62,828 nucleotides of DNA from an uncultured Gammaproteobacteria bacterium. GTDB lineage: Bacteria; Pseudomonadota; Gammaproteobacteria; GCA-001735895. The notes under the pieces were generated by a model, which ran no database searches, was not told where the DNA came from, and saw only the letters and a program-made list of their open reading frames with translations. Shown piece after piece: positions 18,091-28,187 of this stretch (position 1 is its first letter; each line of letters starts with the position of its first letter). The stretch lies in contig CAMYON010000003.1 in assembly GCA_947260025.1 (NCBI GenBank), positions 1-62,828 of the forward strand, written 5' to 3'. The position numbers were made by a program, and so were the translations under genes.

Positions 18091-19857
18091 GTGACTAAAC
18101 CTGCCTGCACCCTGGAAGGGATGCTCGAGCTACTGGTATCGCAGGATATCATCGAGCAGGATAAGGCCAGCATGATTACTTCGCTGGTTTCCTCCCAGGA
18201 CAGAAAATCCCTGCACCCCCTGGAAATCATTGCCAACCGGCAGTGGATCAACAAGTCTCGGCCGGAACAAACTCTCACGCTCGACGTACTGACCAACTGG
18301 CTGGCCGAGCAGTCCGGTCTCGCTCGATACCATTTCGATCCGCTCAAGATGGATGTCACTTCCTGTACCTCGATCGTGTCTTACGCCTACGCGTCTCGCT
18401 TCGGTATCCTGCCCGTCGAAGTAACCGACAGCGCAGTCGTGATAGCGGTGACCGATCCCTATAACCAGGAATGGATGGACGAGCTGGATCGCATCGTCAA
18501 CAAACCGATCAGCAGGATGCTGGCCAATCCGCAGGAGTTGAAAAGTTACCAGGTAGAGTTTTACAGCGTCAGTAAGGCGATGGAAGGCGCGGGCAACAAG
18601 AACCTGGGCGAGCTTCCCAGCGGTATCCAGAACCTCGAACAACTCATCGAGCTGGGGAAAACCGGAAAGGTAGACGCCGAAGATCAGCATATCGTCAGTA
18701 TTGTCGACTGGTTGATGCAGTACGCCTTTAACCAGCGGGCCAGTGATATTCATATCGAGCCCCGGCGCGAGCAGGGCAATGTGCGCTTTCGCATCGATGG
18801 CGTCATGCATCAGGTTTACGAAATACCTGCCAATATAACCGCCGCGGTGATCAGTCGCATCAAGATCATGGGGCGCCTCGATGTCGCCGAGAAACGCAAA
18901 CCCCAGGATGGTCGTATCAAGACGCTGTCACCCGATGGCGCGGAGATCGAGCTGCGCCTGTCGAGCATGCCGACGGCTTTTGGTGAGAAACTGGTATTGA
19001 GGATTTTCGATCCGGAAGTTCTGGTCAAGAATTTTGCCGCGCTGGGACTGGAAAAAAAGGAGTCCGAAATATGGCACGATATGATTTCACGTCCTTATGG
19101 CATTATCCTGGTAACCGGTCCGACGGGCTCGGGTAAAACAACGACCCTGTATACCAGCCTCAAGCATCTGGCCACACCCGAAGTAAACGTGTGCACCATC
19201 GAGGATCCAATCGAGCTGGTCGAACCCAGCTTCAACCAGATGCAGGTGCAGCACAATATCGACCTGGATTTCGCCACCGGTGTCAAAACCCTGTTACGCC
19301 AGGATCCCGACATTATCATGGTGGGCGAGATTCGTGATCGCGAAACCGCTGAAATGGCGGTGCAGGCGGCGCTTACCGGGCACCTGGTGTTATCGACCCT
19401 GCATACCAACGATGCGCCTTCGGCGATCGCGCGCCTGGCTGAGGTCGGGGTGCCACCGTATCTGATTAGCGCGACCCTGATCGGGGTCGTAGCGCAGCGC
19501 CTGGTGCGTACGCTGTGCCCGCACTGCAAGCACGAAACTGAGTTTGACATGCTCGACTGGCGGGCTCTAATCAACCCCTGGACCACGTCGGCACCCGAGA
19601 AAATTGCCGCCGCCGAGGGTTGTCTCGAATGCCGGCAAACCGGGTTTATCGGGCGCGTCGGAATTTACGAGATGATGCCGCTGGGCGATAGCCTGAAACA
19701 GGCAATCTCTGAAGACTTCGACCTGGTAAAATTTCGCAAGCTGGCGATCCGCCAGGGAATGAAACCGTTGAACCTGGCGGGTGCACAAAAGGTGGCGCGT
19801 GGCATGACGACGATCGAAGAAGTGCTCAAGGTTGCGCCACCCCGCTACGACGTCTAG
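18091..19857 (+). CDS. GspE/PilB-type secretion ATPase, orphan
   Basis: 588 residues from a GTG. An N-terminal GspE_N-like domain (about 60-160) is followed by the motor domain: SDIHIEPR, P-loop GPTGSGKTTT near residue 343, Asp-box IEDPIELV, Walker B DIIMVGEIRDRETAE, His-box LSTLHTNDA, and a zinc-type tetracysteine (CPHC near 476, CLEC near 511). All ATPase motifs look intact. No pilin, GspF or secretin gene is near. It may serve a type II, MSHA-like or type IV pilus system encoded elsewhere. A small lipoprotein gene follows immediately. Confidence 0.9.
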   Translation: MTKPACTLEGMLELLVSQDIIEQDKASMITSLVSSQDRKSLHPLEIIANRQWINKSRPEQTLTLDVLTNWLAEQSGLARYHFDPLKMDVTSCTSIVSYAYASRFGILPVEVTDSAVVIAVTDPYNQEWMDELDRIVNKPISRMLANPQELKSYQVEFYSVSKAMEGAGNKNLGELPSGIQNLEQLIELGKTGKVDAEDQHIVSIVDWLMQYAFNQRASDIHIEPRREQGNVRFRIDGVMHQVYEIPANITAAVISRIKIMGRLDVAEKRKPQDGRIKTLSPDGAEIELRLSSMPTAFGEKLVLRIFDPEVLVKNFAALGLEKKESEIWHDMISRPYGIILVTGPTGSGKTTTLYTSLKHLATPEVNVCTIEDPIELVEPSFNQMQVQHNIDLDFATGVKTLLRQDPDIIMVGEIRDRETAEMAVQAALTGHLVLSTLHTNDAPSAIARLAEVGVPPYLISATLIGVVAQRLVRTLCPHCKHETEFDMLDWRALINPWTTSAPEKIAAAEGCLECRQTGFIGRVGIYEMMPLGDSLKQAISEDFDLVKFRKLAIRQGMKPLNLAGAQKVARGMTTIEEVLKVAPPRYDV

Positions 19858-19861
19858 TGCC

Positions 19862-20332
19862 GTGAGGAAACTCCTGGGTCGGCTGCTGTTACTGCTGTGG
19901 GCGGGAGGATTGCTGCTGGCCTGTAACGGCGGCATGGACTCACCCGAAGACGAAATCCGTAACTTCATCGCGAGCGCAGTTGAAGCCGCCGAACGGCGCA
20001 GCTCGGACGACCTCTCCGATATGATTCATGACAGCTACCTCGGCCAGAGTGGTTACAACAAGAAACGGATCGAGGGCATGTTGCGCCTCTATTTTTTGCG
20101 CCACAAGAATATTCATCTGTTCACCCGGATTGACGAGATCGAACTGCTGGGCGACAACCAGGCGACAGCCAGGTTGCACGTGGCAATGGCTGGAAGCGTG
20201 ATTAGCGATATCGATGCGGTGTCTGCTTTGCGGGCACGGATTTACGGTTTCGAGCTGCGCCTGGTCAAACAGGACGAATGGCTGCTCCAGCATGCTAGCT
20301 GGAAACCCGCGAGCCTGGTGGACCTGGAGTAG
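19862..20332 (+). CDS. small lipoprotein of unknown function
   Basis: 156 residues from a GTG at 19862, four bases after the ATPase stop. Lipoprotein signal with the lipobox LLLAC. The mature part (EDEIRNFIASAVEAAERRSSDDLSDMI, LRLYFLRHKNIHLFTRIDEI, WLLQHASWKPA) looks like a small NTF2/SnoaL-like alpha-beta fold. I do not recognise a named family. A TTG at 19832 is an alternative start. Probably co-transcribed with the GspE-type ATPase. Confidence 0.7.
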   Translation: MRKLLGRLLLLLWAGGLLLACNGGMDSPEDEIRNFIASAVEAAERRSSDDLSDMIHDSYLGQSGYNKKRIEGMLRLYFLRHKNIHLFTRIDEIELLGDNQATARLHVAMAGSVISDIDAVSALRARIYGFELRLVKQDEWLLQHASWKPASLVDLE

Positions 20333-20373
20333 TGAGCTATCAGCAACATGCCGCTGGTTAGCGAGAATTTTCG

Positions 20374-21024
20374 GTGATTCAGCGACATCGTATAAAACTG
20401 CTACTGGTCATACTGCTGGTTACGCTCGGTGTATACCTGGAGCTCGCCGGATTACTGGACGCCAGGCAACTACTCGAGGTTGCGCGCGGCTATACGCAGC
20501 ACTGGTGGTTGATTCTGATTCTGATCCTGGCTCAGACGATACTGTTTACCTTTGCGCTCGCGGGTTCGGTGTTTCTCTGGGTTGCGGCGCCGCTCTATCC
20601 GCCTCCGGTCGCGACCTTTATCCTTGCCGCCGGCGGCACGCTGGGTGGGCTCGGGGCCTACTATTTCTCAGAGTACCTGACCTCGGACTGGCGGCACAGA
20701 ATCGAGAATTCCCGCAGTTACAAACTGCTGCATGCGCAGGACAATTTTTTTACCCTGTTCGCGATGCGGGTGTTTCCCGCGTTTCCGCATTCGGTTGTCA
20801 ATTACAGCGCCGGCATTCTGAAGGCCAGGCTAAGCTATTTCATCCTGTCGGCGATCCTGGGTATTTCAATCAAGTCGTATGTCTATGCCCAGGTCATATA
20901 CAGCGCATCGACCTCGCTGTCCTTAGATGTGTTACTGGACGTCTGGATTGTCGGACCGCTGGTGTTGTTATCGGCGGCCAGCGCTGCGGTGGTATTCATA
21001 AACTATAGATCGAGCACTCGTTGA
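20374..21024 (+). CDS. TVP38/TMEM64 family membrane protein
   Basis: 216 residues from a GTG with about five or six membrane segments. The family core is recognisable (FALAGSVFLWVAAPLYPPPVATFILAAGGTLGG, then FFTLFAMRVFPAFPHSVVNYSAGI). DedA/VTT-like proteins act in lipid scrambling or membrane homeostasis. The exact role here is unknown. Its end overlaps the convergent YcaQ-type gene by 29 bases. Confidence 0.85.
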   Translation: MIQRHRIKLLLVILLVTLGVYLELAGLLDARQLLEVARGYTQHWWLILILILAQTILFTFALAGSVFLWVAAPLYPPPVATFILAAGGTLGGLGAYYFSEYLTSDWRHRIENSRSYKLLHAQDNFFTLFAMRVFPAFPHSVVNYSAGILKARLSYFILSAILGISIKSYVYAQVIYSASTSLSLDVLLDVWIVGPLVLLSAASAAVVFINYRSSTR

Positions 21025-22174
21025 GGTATCGGTTCGATACGCCCTTCGCGGCGAAGATCTGGTCGCAGCCGTTAAACGCGGCAAAGGAAGCCAGCGTCTG
21101 ACCAAAGCGTTCGGAGAAGGCTTCGTCCACCCGGTTTTCGATGTGCAGGGCTTTTATTTCCAGCCGTCGACTGCTGCGATGCGCTTTGCAGTCGACGCGT
21201 CCCGCGAAGCGATCCCGATACAGTATCGGCAGGCAAAAATAGCCGTGTACTCGCTTCGGCTCGGGCAGGTAACACTCGATCTGGTAGTCGAAATCAAACA
21301 CGTCGCGGCCGCGCTGGCGTTGGATAACGACATTGTCGAATGGCGACAGGATACGCGGTTGAGCGCTGGCGTGAGGCGCTCTTCGGTCTAGTAGTTCCGG
21401 ATCGATGTAGATCTGCGTGCCGTTTCCGGGATCGACGCAGGTCAGGTTTTCACTCTCGGTGCGCGCGTCAAGCTGTCTTCTGACCGCCGCGCGCAGTTTT
21501 TGTCCCTTGCGCAGATAAGTGATAGAGGTCATGGTCGTAAAGCCGTGTGCGCGTAAGCTGTTATCGATCAGATGCGCCGCAAACTCATCCATGTCCGGCG
21601 CGCGGGTGTCGACCCATTCGGGTAAAACGCGCTCGGGCAGGTCGTAAAGCTTCTGAAAACCATGGCGTGCGCTAACCATTAGCTCACCCTGCATGAACAA
21701 TTGTTCGAGCGCCTGTTTTGCCGGCTTCCACTGCCACCAACCACTGCTGCGATGCTGCGGATCTTCGAAGTCACGCGCCCGCATCGGTCCCTCGATTTCA
21801 ATGCGCTTCAGTATTTCATGTTTTAGTTTCTTGTCGCAGTCGCCAAACCAGTCGCGTTCGCCATTCTGCTGACGCATTCTGGGAAGCGCGAAGCGGTAGT
21901 CCGACATCGGCATCCAGGCCGCGGCATGCGACCAGTACTCGAACAGCTTGCGCTCGCGCACCAATTGGTCGAGAAAAGCAGGGCGATAGTTACTCACCCG
22001 GGACCAGAGAACGTGATGATGCGCTCGCTCGACCACCGAAATGGTATCTATTTGCACGTAACCGAGCCGTTCGATGGCGCGTAAGGCTGCCTTCTTGCCG
22101 CGACCGAAGGGATTGGGTTTCAGCAAACCCTGGCGGTCGAGGTTGATGCGTCTGAGTTTACTGATCAGGGACAT
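20996..22174 (-). CDS. YcaQ-type winged-helix DNA glycosylase
   Basis: 392 residues from the ATG at 22174. It follows E. coli YcaQ throughout: Q41-I42-D43 catalytic motif (GYVQIDTISVV), YWSHAAAWMP, SGWWQWKPAKQALEQLF, LYDLPERVLPEW, LSPFDNVVIQR and YLPEPKRVHGYFCLP. YcaQ unhooks DNA interstrand crosslinks such as nitrogen mustard adducts. The in-frame extension up to 22411 overlaps the transglycosylase gene in antisense-like sequence and is not real. 43 bases separate it from the transglycosylase gene upstream. Confidence 0.9.
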   Translation of the reverse strand: MSLISKLRRINLDRQGLLKPNPFGRGKKAALRAIERLGYVQIDTISVVERAHHHVLWSRVSNYRPAFLDQLVRERKLFEYWSHAAAWMPMSDYRFALPRMRQQNGERDWFGDCDKKLKHEILKRIEIEGPMRARDFEDPQHRSSGWWQWKPAKQALEQLFMQGELMVSARHGFQKLYDLPERVLPEWVDTRAPDMDEFAAHLIDNSLRAHGFTTMTSITYLRKGQKLRAAVRRQLDARTESENLTCVDPGNGTQIYIDPELLDRRAPHASAQPRILSPFDNVVIQRQRGRDVFDFDYQIECYLPEPKRVHGYFCLPILYRDRFAGRVDCKAHRSSRRLEIKALHIENRVDEAFSERFGQTLASFAAFNGCDQIFAAKGVSNRYLNECSIYSL

Positions 22175-22217
22175 GGACTTAGTCGGCTCTAATCTACCGC
22201 TTATAACCCGCCGTAGT

Positions 22218-22796
22218 TTACTGTTTGAACCAGTGCTTGTGCAGTGCGCTGATAACCTTGTTGGGATAAATAGTTTTGCCGAGGCTACCGTTGTAGCGCG
22301 CCAGCGCGCGTCCGATGTCATGGGGTTCCATATCCATGTAATAGCGCAATATGGTGCATCCCATGCGGAGATTGGTGCGTATCTTGAACAGGTTCTGATC
22401 CGAAATTCCAATTTCGTTGAGCCAGAACGGCATGACCTGCATCAGTCCGCGTGCGCCCGCAACCGAGATCGCGAACTCGTCGAAGCGGCTTTCCACTTCG
22501 ATTACTGCCAACACCAGTTCGGGCTCGATGCCTACCCGGCGGGCCTCGTAGTGCACCTGCTTGAGCAGTTCAATGCGGGAGTGCGGGCTCTTGACAAATT
22601 TTTCGAGGCGGCGCGACATGTCGAGCAACCACACCTGCGCATCGAAGCGATCTTCGAAACCCGAATCGTATTCGATTGCTTCTTTCAGCAGCCGGCGTAA
22701 CTCGGGATCGGTGGAGGCATGGGCGGGACTCACCGCCGACCATAGCAGTAGCGGTAGCAACAGAAATGGCGCGAGCTGTGTTATCCGGGCGCACAT
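22218..22796 (-). CDS. lytic transglycosylase, SLT domain
   Basis: 192 residues with a signal peptide ending near AHAS. SLT fold with the catalytic Glu about residue 102 ([28 protein letters not shown]) and [15 protein letters not shown] at the end. It cleaves peptidoglycan between MurNAc and GlcNAc in the periplasm. Its start overlaps the proS end by 16 bases, so the two are likely co-transcribed. This proS-SLT pair is common in gammaproteobacteria. Confidence 0.92.
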   Translation of the reverse strand: MCARITQLAPFLLLPLLLWSAVSPAHASTDPELRRLLKEAIEYDSGFEDRFDAQVWLLDMSRRLEKFVKSPHSRIELLKQVHYEARRVGIEPELVLAVIEVESRFDEFAISVAGARGLMQVMPFWLNEIGISDQNLFKIRTNLRMGCTILRYYMDMEPHDIGRALARYNGSLGKTIYPNKVISALHKHWFKQ

Positions 22797-24505
22797 GAGG
22801 AAGTAACAAGCTTTTCGAGAAAAGTCGTTAATTCGTCCAGCGGCAGTTCCTGTGCATCGGCATCACGCCGTCCCTTGTACTCGAACTGTTGCGCGCCGAG
22901 TCCGCGTTCGCTAAAAACCACGCGATGCGGTACGCCAATCAATTCCATGTCGGAAAACATGACCCCTGGCCGCAGTGCGCGATCATCGAGAAATACCTCG
23001 AGGCCACGATCCAGGCATTGCTGGTAAAAGTCATCCGCCGCCTGTTTCACGACGTCTGACTTGTGATAATTGATGGGGCAAATCGCGAGCTGAAACGGTG
23101 CCAGCGACTCGGGCCAGATGATGCCCTTGTCGTCGTGGTTTTGTTCGATTGCGGCCGCGACCACGCGCGTCACGCCGATGCCGTAACAGCCCATGAAAGG
23201 TACGATCGCCTTGCCCTGTTCGTCCAGCACCGTCGCCTGCATCGACTCGGAATACTTCTGACCGAGCTGGAATATATGTCCGACTTCGATACCGCGCAGA
23301 ATTTTAAGCTGGCCTTTGCCGTCCGGGCTGGGGTCGCCGGCGAGCACGTTGCGGATATCGACGCTCACCGGTTCGTCGCAATCGCGGCCCCAGTTGGCGT
23401 TAACCAGGTGCCTGTCGTCCTGGTTGGCGCCGCAAACGAAATCGGCAAGCCGGGCGGCGCTGTGATCGACGAAAACCGGTATCGACAATCCGATCGGGCC
23501 GATGGAGCCGATATCGTTACCCAGGACCTCGATGATTTGCTCGCGCTGCGCCAGCCGCAGTGGGCTCGCCACGCCAGCGAGGCGCTCCGCCTTGAGCACG
23601 TTTAGTTCGTGATCGCCGCGTAACACCAGCGCGACCAGTCCACCATCCTCAGCCTCTGCGATCAGGGTCTTGAGGCACTGCCGGGCACTGATGCCGAGAC
23701 CCGACGCCAGATCATCGATGGTATGCATGCCGGGGGTATCGACGATTTCCATGTCAGCCGCGGGCGCGGCGCGCTCGGCCGCGGGCGGTAATGCTTCCAC
23801 GGTTTCGATATTTGCCGCGAAATCGCCCTGGTCCGAAAATGCAATAGCGTCTTCACCAGACTCGGCGAGCACGTGAAATTCCTGCGAGGTATTGCCGCCG
23901 ATAGCGCCGGAATCGGCGCTGACCGCGCGGTAGTCGAGACCAAATCGGTCAAAGATATTGACGTAGGCCTGATCCATGATGTCGTAGGAGCGCTGCATCG
24001 CATCCTGGTTCAGGTCGAAAGAGTAAGCGTCTTTCATGATGAATTCACGCGAGCGCATAACTCCGAAGCGTGGCCTGATTTCGTCACGAAACTTGGTTTG
24101 AATCTGGTAAAAATTAACCGGCAGCTGGCGGTAACTGTTGACTTCCCGGCGAAAGATGTCGGTAACGATTTCTTCGTGCGTGGGTCCGATACAGGCGTCG
24201 CGCTCGTGCCTGTCCTTGAGCCGCAGCAACTCCGGACCGAACTGCTCCCAGCGCCCCGATTCCTGCCAGAGTTCGGCCGGCTGAAACGATGGCATCAGTA
24301 ACTCCAGCGCGCCGGCCCGGTCCATTTCTTCGCGCACGATTTGTTCGACCTTGCGCAGGATTCTCAGGCCCAGCGGTAACCAGCTGTAAATGCCTGCCGC
24401 ATGTCGGCGGATCATACCGGCACGCAGCATTAGCTGATGACTGACGATTTCGGCGTCTACCGGGGTTTCTTTGAGGGTTGCGAGATGGAAACGGGAGGCT
24501 CTCAT
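22781..24505 (-). CDS. proS: prolyl-tRNA synthetase, bacterial type with editing domain
   Basis: 574 residues, the normal length of the long bacterial ProRS. Class II motif 1 and 2 regions ([55 protein letters not shown]), an inserted editing domain (about 220-400) and an anticodon-binding C-terminal domain ([26 protein letters not shown]). A perfect TATAAT lies about 50 bases upstream on its strand. Confidence 0.96.
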   Translation of the reverse strand: MRASRFHLATLKETPVDAEIVSHQLMLRAGMIRRHAAGIYSWLPLGLRILRKVEQIVREEMDRAGALELLMPSFQPAELWQESGRWEQFGPELLRLKDRHERDACIGPTHEEIVTDIFRREVNSYRQLPVNFYQIQTKFRDEIRPRFGVMRSREFIMKDAYSFDLNQDAMQRSYDIMDQAYVNIFDRFGLDYRAVSADSGAIGGNTSQEFHVLAESGEDAIAFSDQGDFAANIETVEALPPAAERAAPAADMEIVDTPGMHTIDDLASGLGISARQCLKTLIAEAEDGGLVALVLRGDHELNVLKAERLAGVASPLRLAQREQIIEVLGNDIGSIGPIGLSIPVFVDHSAARLADFVCGANQDDRHLVNANWGRDCDEPVSVDIRNVLAGDPSPDGKGQLKILRGIEVGHIFQLGQKYSESMQATVLDEQGKAIVPFMGCYGIGVTRVVAAAIEQNHDDKGIIWPESLAPFQLAICPINYHKSDVVKQAADDFYQQCLDRGLEVFLDDRALRPGVMFSDMELIGVPHRVVFSERGLGAQQFEYKGRRDADAQELPLDELTTFLEKLVTSSCAPG

Positions 24506-24554
24506 AGGCGATCAAACACAGTTATCGTGCACCAGAATTCATTAGATTCGGCGC

Positions 24555-24560
24555 ATTATA
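24555..24560 (-). promoter_or_regulatory. candidate -10 box for proS
   Basis: A perfect TATAAT on the minus strand, 50 bases before the proS ATG. No good -35 box is seen at 16-18 bases, so confidence is limited. Confidence 0.35.
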
Positions 24561-24605
24561 GAGATTCCACGAGTGGTTAACAGGAAATTAAGAGCTTCGG
24601 GTCGC

Positions 24606-25028
24606 TTATTGACAAAATCGCTCGACGTCGGCCTCGGCCTGGACCTTGCGTTCCTCGATTTCCTCGGTCGTCATGAAGCGAGTGGTGCCGTCGGCACTCT
24701 TGAGTTTGATGCGGCTGCTGCTGCCGATCACCCTAAGATCTTCCTGCGCGGCGTCGCAGGCGACTTTAGCCTGATCTTCGGGCACCTGTTCACCATTGGC
24801 AGCGGCATCGGTCGAACTTCCATCAGCGGATGTTTCCGGCGCGCCCAGACGAGGCAGCGCCTTGCCGGGGTTGCTAGGGGCAGCCTGAACCCGAACGCCC
24901 TCGGTTTTTGCGCTCACCGGAGGCGAGTCGCCATAGTGGACATTACCTTCTTCATCGACCCACTTGTGGATGGATCCCGCGTTTAGCGACATCGATGCCA
25001 GTAATATCAGGAAAACCGTGTAGCGCAT
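24606..25028 (-). CDS. DUF4124 domain protein, exported
   Basis: 140 residues with a signal peptide (MRYTVFLILLASMSLNAGS), then the DUF4124 motif HKWVDEEGNVHYGDSPP, an Ala/Pro/Ser-rich linker and a C-terminal helical part with two cysteines (VACDAAQEDLRVI, VERFCQ). A periplasmic protein of unknown function, frequent in gammaproteobacteria. It is divergent from the LysR gene across an AT-rich 205-base gap. Confidence 0.85.
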   Translation of the reverse strand: MRYTVFLILLASMSLNAGSIHKWVDEEGNVHYGDSPPVSAKTEGVRVQAAPSNPGKALPRLGAPETSADGSSTDAAANGEQVPEDQAKVACDAAQEDLRVIGSSSRIKLKSADGTTRFMTTEEIEERKVQAEADVERFCQ

Positions 25029-25233
25029 GGTGATATCTTTCCTTGCTGCAATTAATATAGTCTACGAATCAAAAGAATAGTTGTCATCCAAATATTTACC
25101 ATCTTTTTTTAATGTTATCTCTCGGGTTTCGTGGGAAATCGGGCGGTTAATCATTAATCATATTTATATCTTCTGTAGGTATTTAAAAATTTAATATATA
25201 ATTCCGAACCCGATTCAAGGGCCTTTGCACCGA

Positions 25234-26136
25234 ATGAGCGATCGCAGACTCAAGGTATTCCATACCGTAGCCAAGCTGTTAAGCTTCACCAAGGCTGCCG
25301 AAGCATTGCACATGACCCAGCCCGCGGTAACTTTTCAGGTGCGACAGCTCGAAGAGTATTTCAATACCCGCCTGTTCGACCGTACCCACAACAAAGTCAA
25401 TCTGACCCCGGCAGGCGAGCGGGTAGCGGAGTTCGCAGAACGTATATTTGATCTATACTCCGAGATGGAAAACTCGGTGCGTGATCTGACCGGGGAAATC
25501 AGCGGAGCCTTGACAATCGGAGCCAGTACGACGATCGCCGAGTACATGCTGCCGGCGTTACTGGGTGAATTTAAAAATCGCTATCCCGATATCAACCTGC
25601 GACTCAAGGTATCGAACTCCGAGGGTATCGTTTCGATGGTCGAGCATAACGTTATCGATCTGGGCGTGGTCGAGTCACAGGTCAGTAACAAGAATCTCAT
25701 CGTCGAGGTGTGTCATGACGACCAGCTGGTCGTCGTCGCCGCGCCCGAACATGAACTGGTTAAGCGCGGCACCAAGGTCAAGGCTGCCGAGATCGTCAAG
25801 TATCCGTTTGTTAGTCGGGAAGAGGGCTCGGGCACCCGCGAAGTGATTATGCAATACCTGATCGATGAAAACGTCAATCCCGGTGAAATGGATTTTTGTC
25901 TTGAACTCGGCAGCCCCGAAGCGATCAAGGGGGCCGTAGAGACTGGCATGGGTATAACCATAATTTCGCGCTCGATTATCGGCAAGGAGCTAAAATTGAA
26001 TACACTTTGCGAACTGCAACTCGACCCGCCGCTGAGCCGCCCGTTTTCCTTTGTACGTCAACGCCAGAAGTTTCGCGTTACGGTAATGGAAGAGCTGCTC
26101 GAGTTTGCGCAGTCGTATTTTAAGAGCCACGGATAG
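25234..26136 (+). CDS. LysR-family transcriptional regulator (CysL/CbbR-like)
   Basis: 300 residues. N-terminal winged helix (LKVFHTVAKLLSFTKAAEALHMTQPAVTFQVRQLEE) and a two-lobe effector domain beginning LTIGASTTIAEYMLPALLGEF. The sequence style is closest to the CysL/CbbR/YeiE branch, often linked to sulfur or anion responses, but the ligand cannot be told. The start is taken as ATG 25234; TTG 25225 is in frame. The AT-rich upstream gap, shared with the DUF4124 gene, is a likely site of autoregulation. Confidence 0.9.
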   Translation: MSDRRLKVFHTVAKLLSFTKAAEALHMTQPAVTFQVRQLEEYFNTRLFDRTHNKVNLTPAGERVAEFAERIFDLYSEMENSVRDLTGEISGALTIGASTTIAEYMLPALLGEFKNRYPDINLRLKVSNSEGIVSMVEHNVIDLGVVESQVSNKNLIVEVCHDDQLVVVAAPEHELVKRGTKVKAAEIVKYPFVSREEGSGTREVIMQYLIDENVNPGEMDFCLELGSPEAIKGAVETGMGITIISRSIIGKELKLNTLCELQLDPPLSRPFSFVRQRQKFRVTVMEELLEFAQSYFKSHG

Positions 26137-26174
26137 TATCTGGATCCCGGTTAAAGCGGCCAGATTGTTACATC

Positions 26175-27236
26175 ATGTTTGATATTCTGCAGCAGTGGTA
26201 TCACCGCCATTTCACCGATCCACAGACGGTAATCTTCGCCTTCATCCTGATTGCCGGCGGCCTGCTGGTTTTTGTACTGCACGCGCACCTGTTGCCGATC
26301 CTGGTCGCCATCATCATTGCTTACCTGGCCGAAGGTCTGGTTGCCTGGCTGCACCGGGTTAATCTCGGCCGGACGGTGGCGGCCAGCATCGTTACCGCGC
26401 TGATGATAACGGCGATACTCCTGACGTTTTTTGTCCTGCTGCCCCTGTTGTCGAAGCAGGTCTCTGAATTGTTCCGCGAGATGCCCAATATGCTCGGCAA
26501 GGGTCAGCAGTTGCTGCTGCAGTTGCCGAATAAATATCCCGATTATGTTTCTGCCGAACAGATAGAGGAAGTGCTGACCCTGGCGCGAATCGAGTTGACC
26601 TCGATGGGACAGCGTGTGGTATCTATCTCGCTGTCGTCGGTGGTGGGGGCCATCACCTTCCTGGTCTACATGATCCTGTTACCCTTGATGGTGTTTTTCT
26701 TTTTGAAGGACAAGGTCCTTATCATGGGCTGGCTTGCCGATTTTCTGCCCGAGGAGCGGCGACTGTTGCGCACGGTCTGGGCCGAGCTCGATATCAAGAT
26801 CGCCAGTTACGTACGCGGTAAGGTCATCGAGGTGTTGATTATCTGGGTCGCAAGCTATATCGCGTTCGCGCTAATGGGGCTCAACTATGCGATGCTGCTG
26901 AGCCTGGCGGTGGGATTATCGGTGATCATTCCCTATGTGGGCGCCACTGTGGTTACGATACCCGTAGCCCTGATCGCTTTCTTTCAGTGGGGCTTTACCT
27001 CCGAGTTTGGCTGGTTGATGGTAATTTATGGATTTATCCAGTTTCTCGACGGCAATCTGCTGGTGCCGCTGCTGTTTTCCGAAGTGGTTAACCTGCATCC
27101 GGTTGCCATCATCGTCGCCGTGGTTTTCTTCGGCAGCCTTTGGGGCGTCTGGGGCGTGTTTTTCGCGATTCCGCTGGCGACGCTGATACAGGCCATACTC
27201 AAGGCCTGGCCCTCCGAGGATCTCATCGCCGAATAG
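26175..27236 (+). CDS. AI-2E/PerM family membrane exporter
   Basis: 353 residues with about seven to eight membrane segments in the UPF0118/PerM pattern (LIAGGLLVFVLHAHLLPILVAIIIAYL, VVGAITFLVYMILLPLMVFFFLKD, YGFIQFLDGNLLVPLLFSEVVNLHPVAIIVAVVFFGSLWG). Members export autoinducer-2 or work as ion antiporters. The substrate here is unknown. It lies 38 bases after the LysR gene on the same strand. Confidence 0.9.
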   Translation: MFDILQQWYHRHFTDPQTVIFAFILIAGGLLVFVLHAHLLPILVAIIIAYLAEGLVAWLHRVNLGRTVAASIVTALMITAILLTFFVLLPLLSKQVSELFREMPNMLGKGQQLLLQLPNKYPDYVSAEQIEEVLTLARIELTSMGQRVVSISLSSVVGAITFLVYMILLPLMVFFFLKDKVLIMGWLADFLPEERRLLRTVWAELDIKIASYVRGKVIEVLIIWVASYIAFALMGLNYAMLLSLAVGLSVIIPYVGATVVTIPVALIAFFQWGFTSEFGWLMVIYGFIQFLDGNLLVPLLFSEVVNLHPVAIIVAVVFFGSLWGVWGVFFAIPLATLIQAILKAWPSEDLIAE

Positions 27237-27245
27237 GCAGATTTT

Positions 27246-27273
27246 TTGTACATTCGGCGCAGTCTTTTATACC
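27246..27273 (+). promoter_or_regulatory. candidate sigma-70 promoter for dapA-bamC
   Basis: TTGTAC (27246-27251), a 16-base spacer, then TATACC (27268-27273), in the gap before dapA. An AGAGG SD precedes the ATG. Confidence 0.45.
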
Positions 27274-27311
27274 ATACGCCCCTTGATAAACCATGGGCTT
27301 AGAGGTTATCC

Positions 27312-28187
27312 ATGTTTAAAGGCAGTATCGTGGCAATGGTCACTCCAATGCTGGGCAATGGCGATGTCGACTACACGCAACTCGAGGCACTGATCGATTT
27401 TCACGTGAGCTCGGGCACCGAAGCGTTAGTTATTGCCGGCACCACCGGCGAGTCGGCGACGTTAAGCCCGGCCGAGCATTGCGATCTGCTGAATCGCAGC
27501 TACGAAATAATTGGCCAGCGGCTACCCATGATTGCCGGTACCGGAGCCAATTCAACCGCGGAAGCGATCGAATTGACTACCTGTGCTCACAAGTGCCGTG
27601 CCGAGGCCGCGCTGCTGGTGACTCCCTATTACAACAAGCCGACACAACAAGGCCTGGTGCTGCATCATAAAGCCATTGCCGAAGCGGTCGATATCCCACA
27701 GATCCTTTATAACGTGCCCGGTCGTACCGCTTGCGACATGCAGGCCGATACCGTTGCCGAGCTCGCGCAGGTGCGCAACATAGTCGGCATCAAGGAAGCC
27801 ACCGGCAGCATGGAGCGCCTGGCGGACATTAAGCGCCAGGTAAGCGACGACTTTTCGCTGTTAACCGGTGATGATTCGACAACCTGCGAGTTTATTTTAA
27901 ACGGTGGTCACGGTGCGATTTCGGTTACGGCAAACGTGGTGCCCGCGAAAATGGCTGGTATGTGTCGACTGGCGCTGGAGGGCAAGGCGGCGGAGGCGCG
28001 CGCGGCGGATGCGGAAATTGCGGATCTGCATCGCTTGCTGTTTATCGAATCCAACCCGATCCCGGTCAAGTGGGCTGTTTCGCAAATGGGCTTTGGTGAG
28101 TTGAATCTGCGTCTCCCGATGACGGTGCTTGCCGAGGAGTATCAACAACCTCTTAGACAGGCGCTAATCGCCTGCGGCGCCTTATGA
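27312..28187 (+). CDS. dapA: 4-hydroxy-tetrahydrodipicolinate synthase
   Basis: First committed step of lysine and diaminopimelate synthesis: condenses pyruvate with aspartate semialdehyde. 291 residues, standard length. Motifs: GTTGESATLSPAEH, TPYYNKPTQQG (Tyr), LYNVPGRT, and the Schiff-base lysine in GIKEATGS. It overlaps bamC as ATGA (the stop TGA shares bases with the bamC ATG), the classical dapA-bamC pair. Confidence 0.97.
   Translation: MFKGSIVAMVTPMLGNGDVDYTQLEALIDFHVSSGTEALVIAGTTGESATLSPAEHCDLLNRSYEIIGQRLPMIAGTGANSTAEAIELTTCAHKCRAEAALLVTPYYNKPTQQGLVLHHKAIAEAVDIPQILYNVPGRTACDMQADTVAELAQVRNIVGIKEATGSMERLADIKRQVSDDFSLLTGDDSTTCEFILNGGHGAISVTANVVPAKMAGMCRLALEGKAAEARAADAEIADLHRLLFIESNPIPVKWAVSQMGFGELNLRLPMTVLAEEYQQPLRQALIACGAL

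Noticed and set aside
20996..22411. Longer reading of the YcaQ-type gene to 22411
   Set aside because: The added 79 residues overlap the transglycosylase gene and are unlike the family. The start at 22174 is better.
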